In this document: piece by piece, positions 63,630-64,000 of the stretch
Layout: each line of letters begins with the position of its first letter
Position numbering within the stretch: position 1 is the first letter of the stretch
Assembly: GCA_028683385.1 (NCBI GenBank)
Contig: JAQUIJ010000007.1
Location: 62,001 to 126,000, forward strand
Origin: Prolixibacteraceae bacterium
GTDB taxonomy: Bacteria > Bacteroidota > Bacteroidia > Bacteroidales > Prolixibacteraceae
Reading direction: 5' to 3'
Length of the DNA stretch: 64,000 nt
Translations under genes and position numbers: made by a program
Notes under the pieces: model-generated
Seen by the model: the letters and a program-made list of their open reading frames with translations, nothing else
What the model was told of the DNA's origin: nothing
The model's database searches: none

Positions 63630-63683
63630 GTTTAATTGCAACGTAATCTTTTCACCTCGTTTATCACCAAGAAGCTAAGCAAT

Positions 63684-64000
63684 ATGATACAACTTCGGAA
63701 AATCCATCATCGGGGAAATTTCCAGATTGGTATCTTCATGGGGTTTGATGAGAATTTAAAGGCTAAGGCCAAAAGTATTGGCGCCCTTTGGAGCCAGACC
63801 TACAAATGCTGGTATGTGCTGTATAACAAAGAAAATTATAACCTGATACTTCGTAACTTTGACAATGTTGAAATTGTTAGGGATGAAAACACTGAGCGGC
63901 AACCTGAACCTGCTGTCATACGGCAAGACAATGTTCACATAGCTGAGGCAATCAGCGAATTTCGGCCTGAAATTCAGGACGAACATAAGGAGTTAACTCC
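63684..64000 (+). CDS. Tyrosine recombinase N-terminal part (runs off the window)
   Basis: An open frame from ATG 63684 to the window edge encodes MIQLRKIHHRGNFQIGIFMG, then FDENLKAKAKSIGALWSQTY and CWYVLYNKENYNLIL. This N-terminal arm (core-binding preceded by a strand-rich domain with W-S-x-x-x-K/C-W) is typical of Bacteroidota site-specific integrases related to XerD. The catalytic domain lies outside the window, so the assignment rests on the N-terminus alone. A candidate promoter lies upstream, and terminators and repeats separate it from the previous gene. It could belong to an integron-like or transposable element. Confidence 0.65.
   Translation, partial: MIQLRKIHHRGNFQIGIFMGFDENLKAKAKSIGALWSQTYKCWYVLYNKENYNLILRNFDNVEIVRDENTERQPEPAVIRQDNVHIAEAISEFRPEIQDEHKELT

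Larger units (their letters stand above)
63244..63683. other. Spacer with two terminators and duplicated repeats
   Basis: 440 bp without a gene. It holds two hairpin terminators, two degenerate copies of an 85-bp repeat, and a TATATTTG box (63622-63629) before the recombinase start. Confidence 0.6.

Noticed and set aside
1-64000. tRNA, rRNA or CRISPR
   Set aside because: No tRNA-like T-loop with acceptor pairing, no rRNA signature and no regularly spaced repeats were seen by eye; a covariance search would settle it.

Overview
The window comes from a Bacteroidota chromosome, most likely an environmental Marinilabiliales/Prolixibacteraceae-type organism. The evidence is low G+C with AT-rich spacers, several -7 boxes of the Bacteroidota type TAnnTTTG, the gene set (class I two-domain fumarase, LtaS-like sulfatase, PepSY proteins, Na+:alanine symporter, many short lipoproteins), and hairpin repeat clusters of the kind linked to REP-associated transposases in this phylum. 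The genus is inferred.

Layout. 1-4.6 kb holds small accessory genes on the minus strand: a DUF2975/XRE pair, a glyoxalase-like lipoprotein, a methyltransferase, an acetyltransferase and an ABC exporter pair. 4.6-9.2 kb is a patchwork: a MITE-like repeat, nhaA, an ABM-domain membrane protein, a decayed short-chain dehydrogenase, an lspA paralogue and a HigBA-like toxin-antitoxin pair. Three copies of a short shared motif and a long attC-like inverted structure separate these genes. 9.2-28.1 kb is mainly housekeeping: a membrane MutS-like ATPase, HAD phosphatase, TlpA-like lipoprotein, EamA transporter, secreted Ntn hydrolase, fumarase, LtaS-like plus PAP2 pair, a CTP-synthase-like amidotransferase without its His/Glu, TerC, DUF502, MsrB, a PepSY pair, a Dus enzyme and TrhO.

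28.8-57.9 kb is the centrepiece: an extracellular contractile injection system (eCIS; Afp/PVC/MAC relative). It has the AAA+ ATPase, a DUF4255 cap/terminator protein, a protein of unknown role, one sheath, two tube proteins, DUF5908, LysM hub, VgrG-like spike, PAAR tip, gp25, two large baseplate proteins with a fibre between them, and a 1323-residue tape measure. The tape measure gene overlaps a membrane protein with a degenerate GH18 chitinase fold. After a MITE-like repeat come two candidate cargo proteins: a DUF4157 protein with an HExxH motif, and a protein with a probable ADP-ribosyltransferase fold. Both share an N-terminal motif. Two membrane proteins related to pentameric ligand-gated ion channels follow, one fused to a Cache sensor domain. 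The likely logic is assembly of a contractile particle loaded with the two cargos. The coupled GH18-like membrane protein and the channel-like pair may serve anchoring, release, sensing or self-protection; that part is inference.

58-64 kb returns to an alanine symporter with a large soluble insert, a nested palindromic repeat, a small acidic protein with PspC, tex, a secreted lipocalin-sized protein, terminators and duplicated intergenic repeats, and ends inside a gene that begins like a Bacteroidota tyrosine recombinase. No rRNA, tRNA or CRISPR array was recognised.
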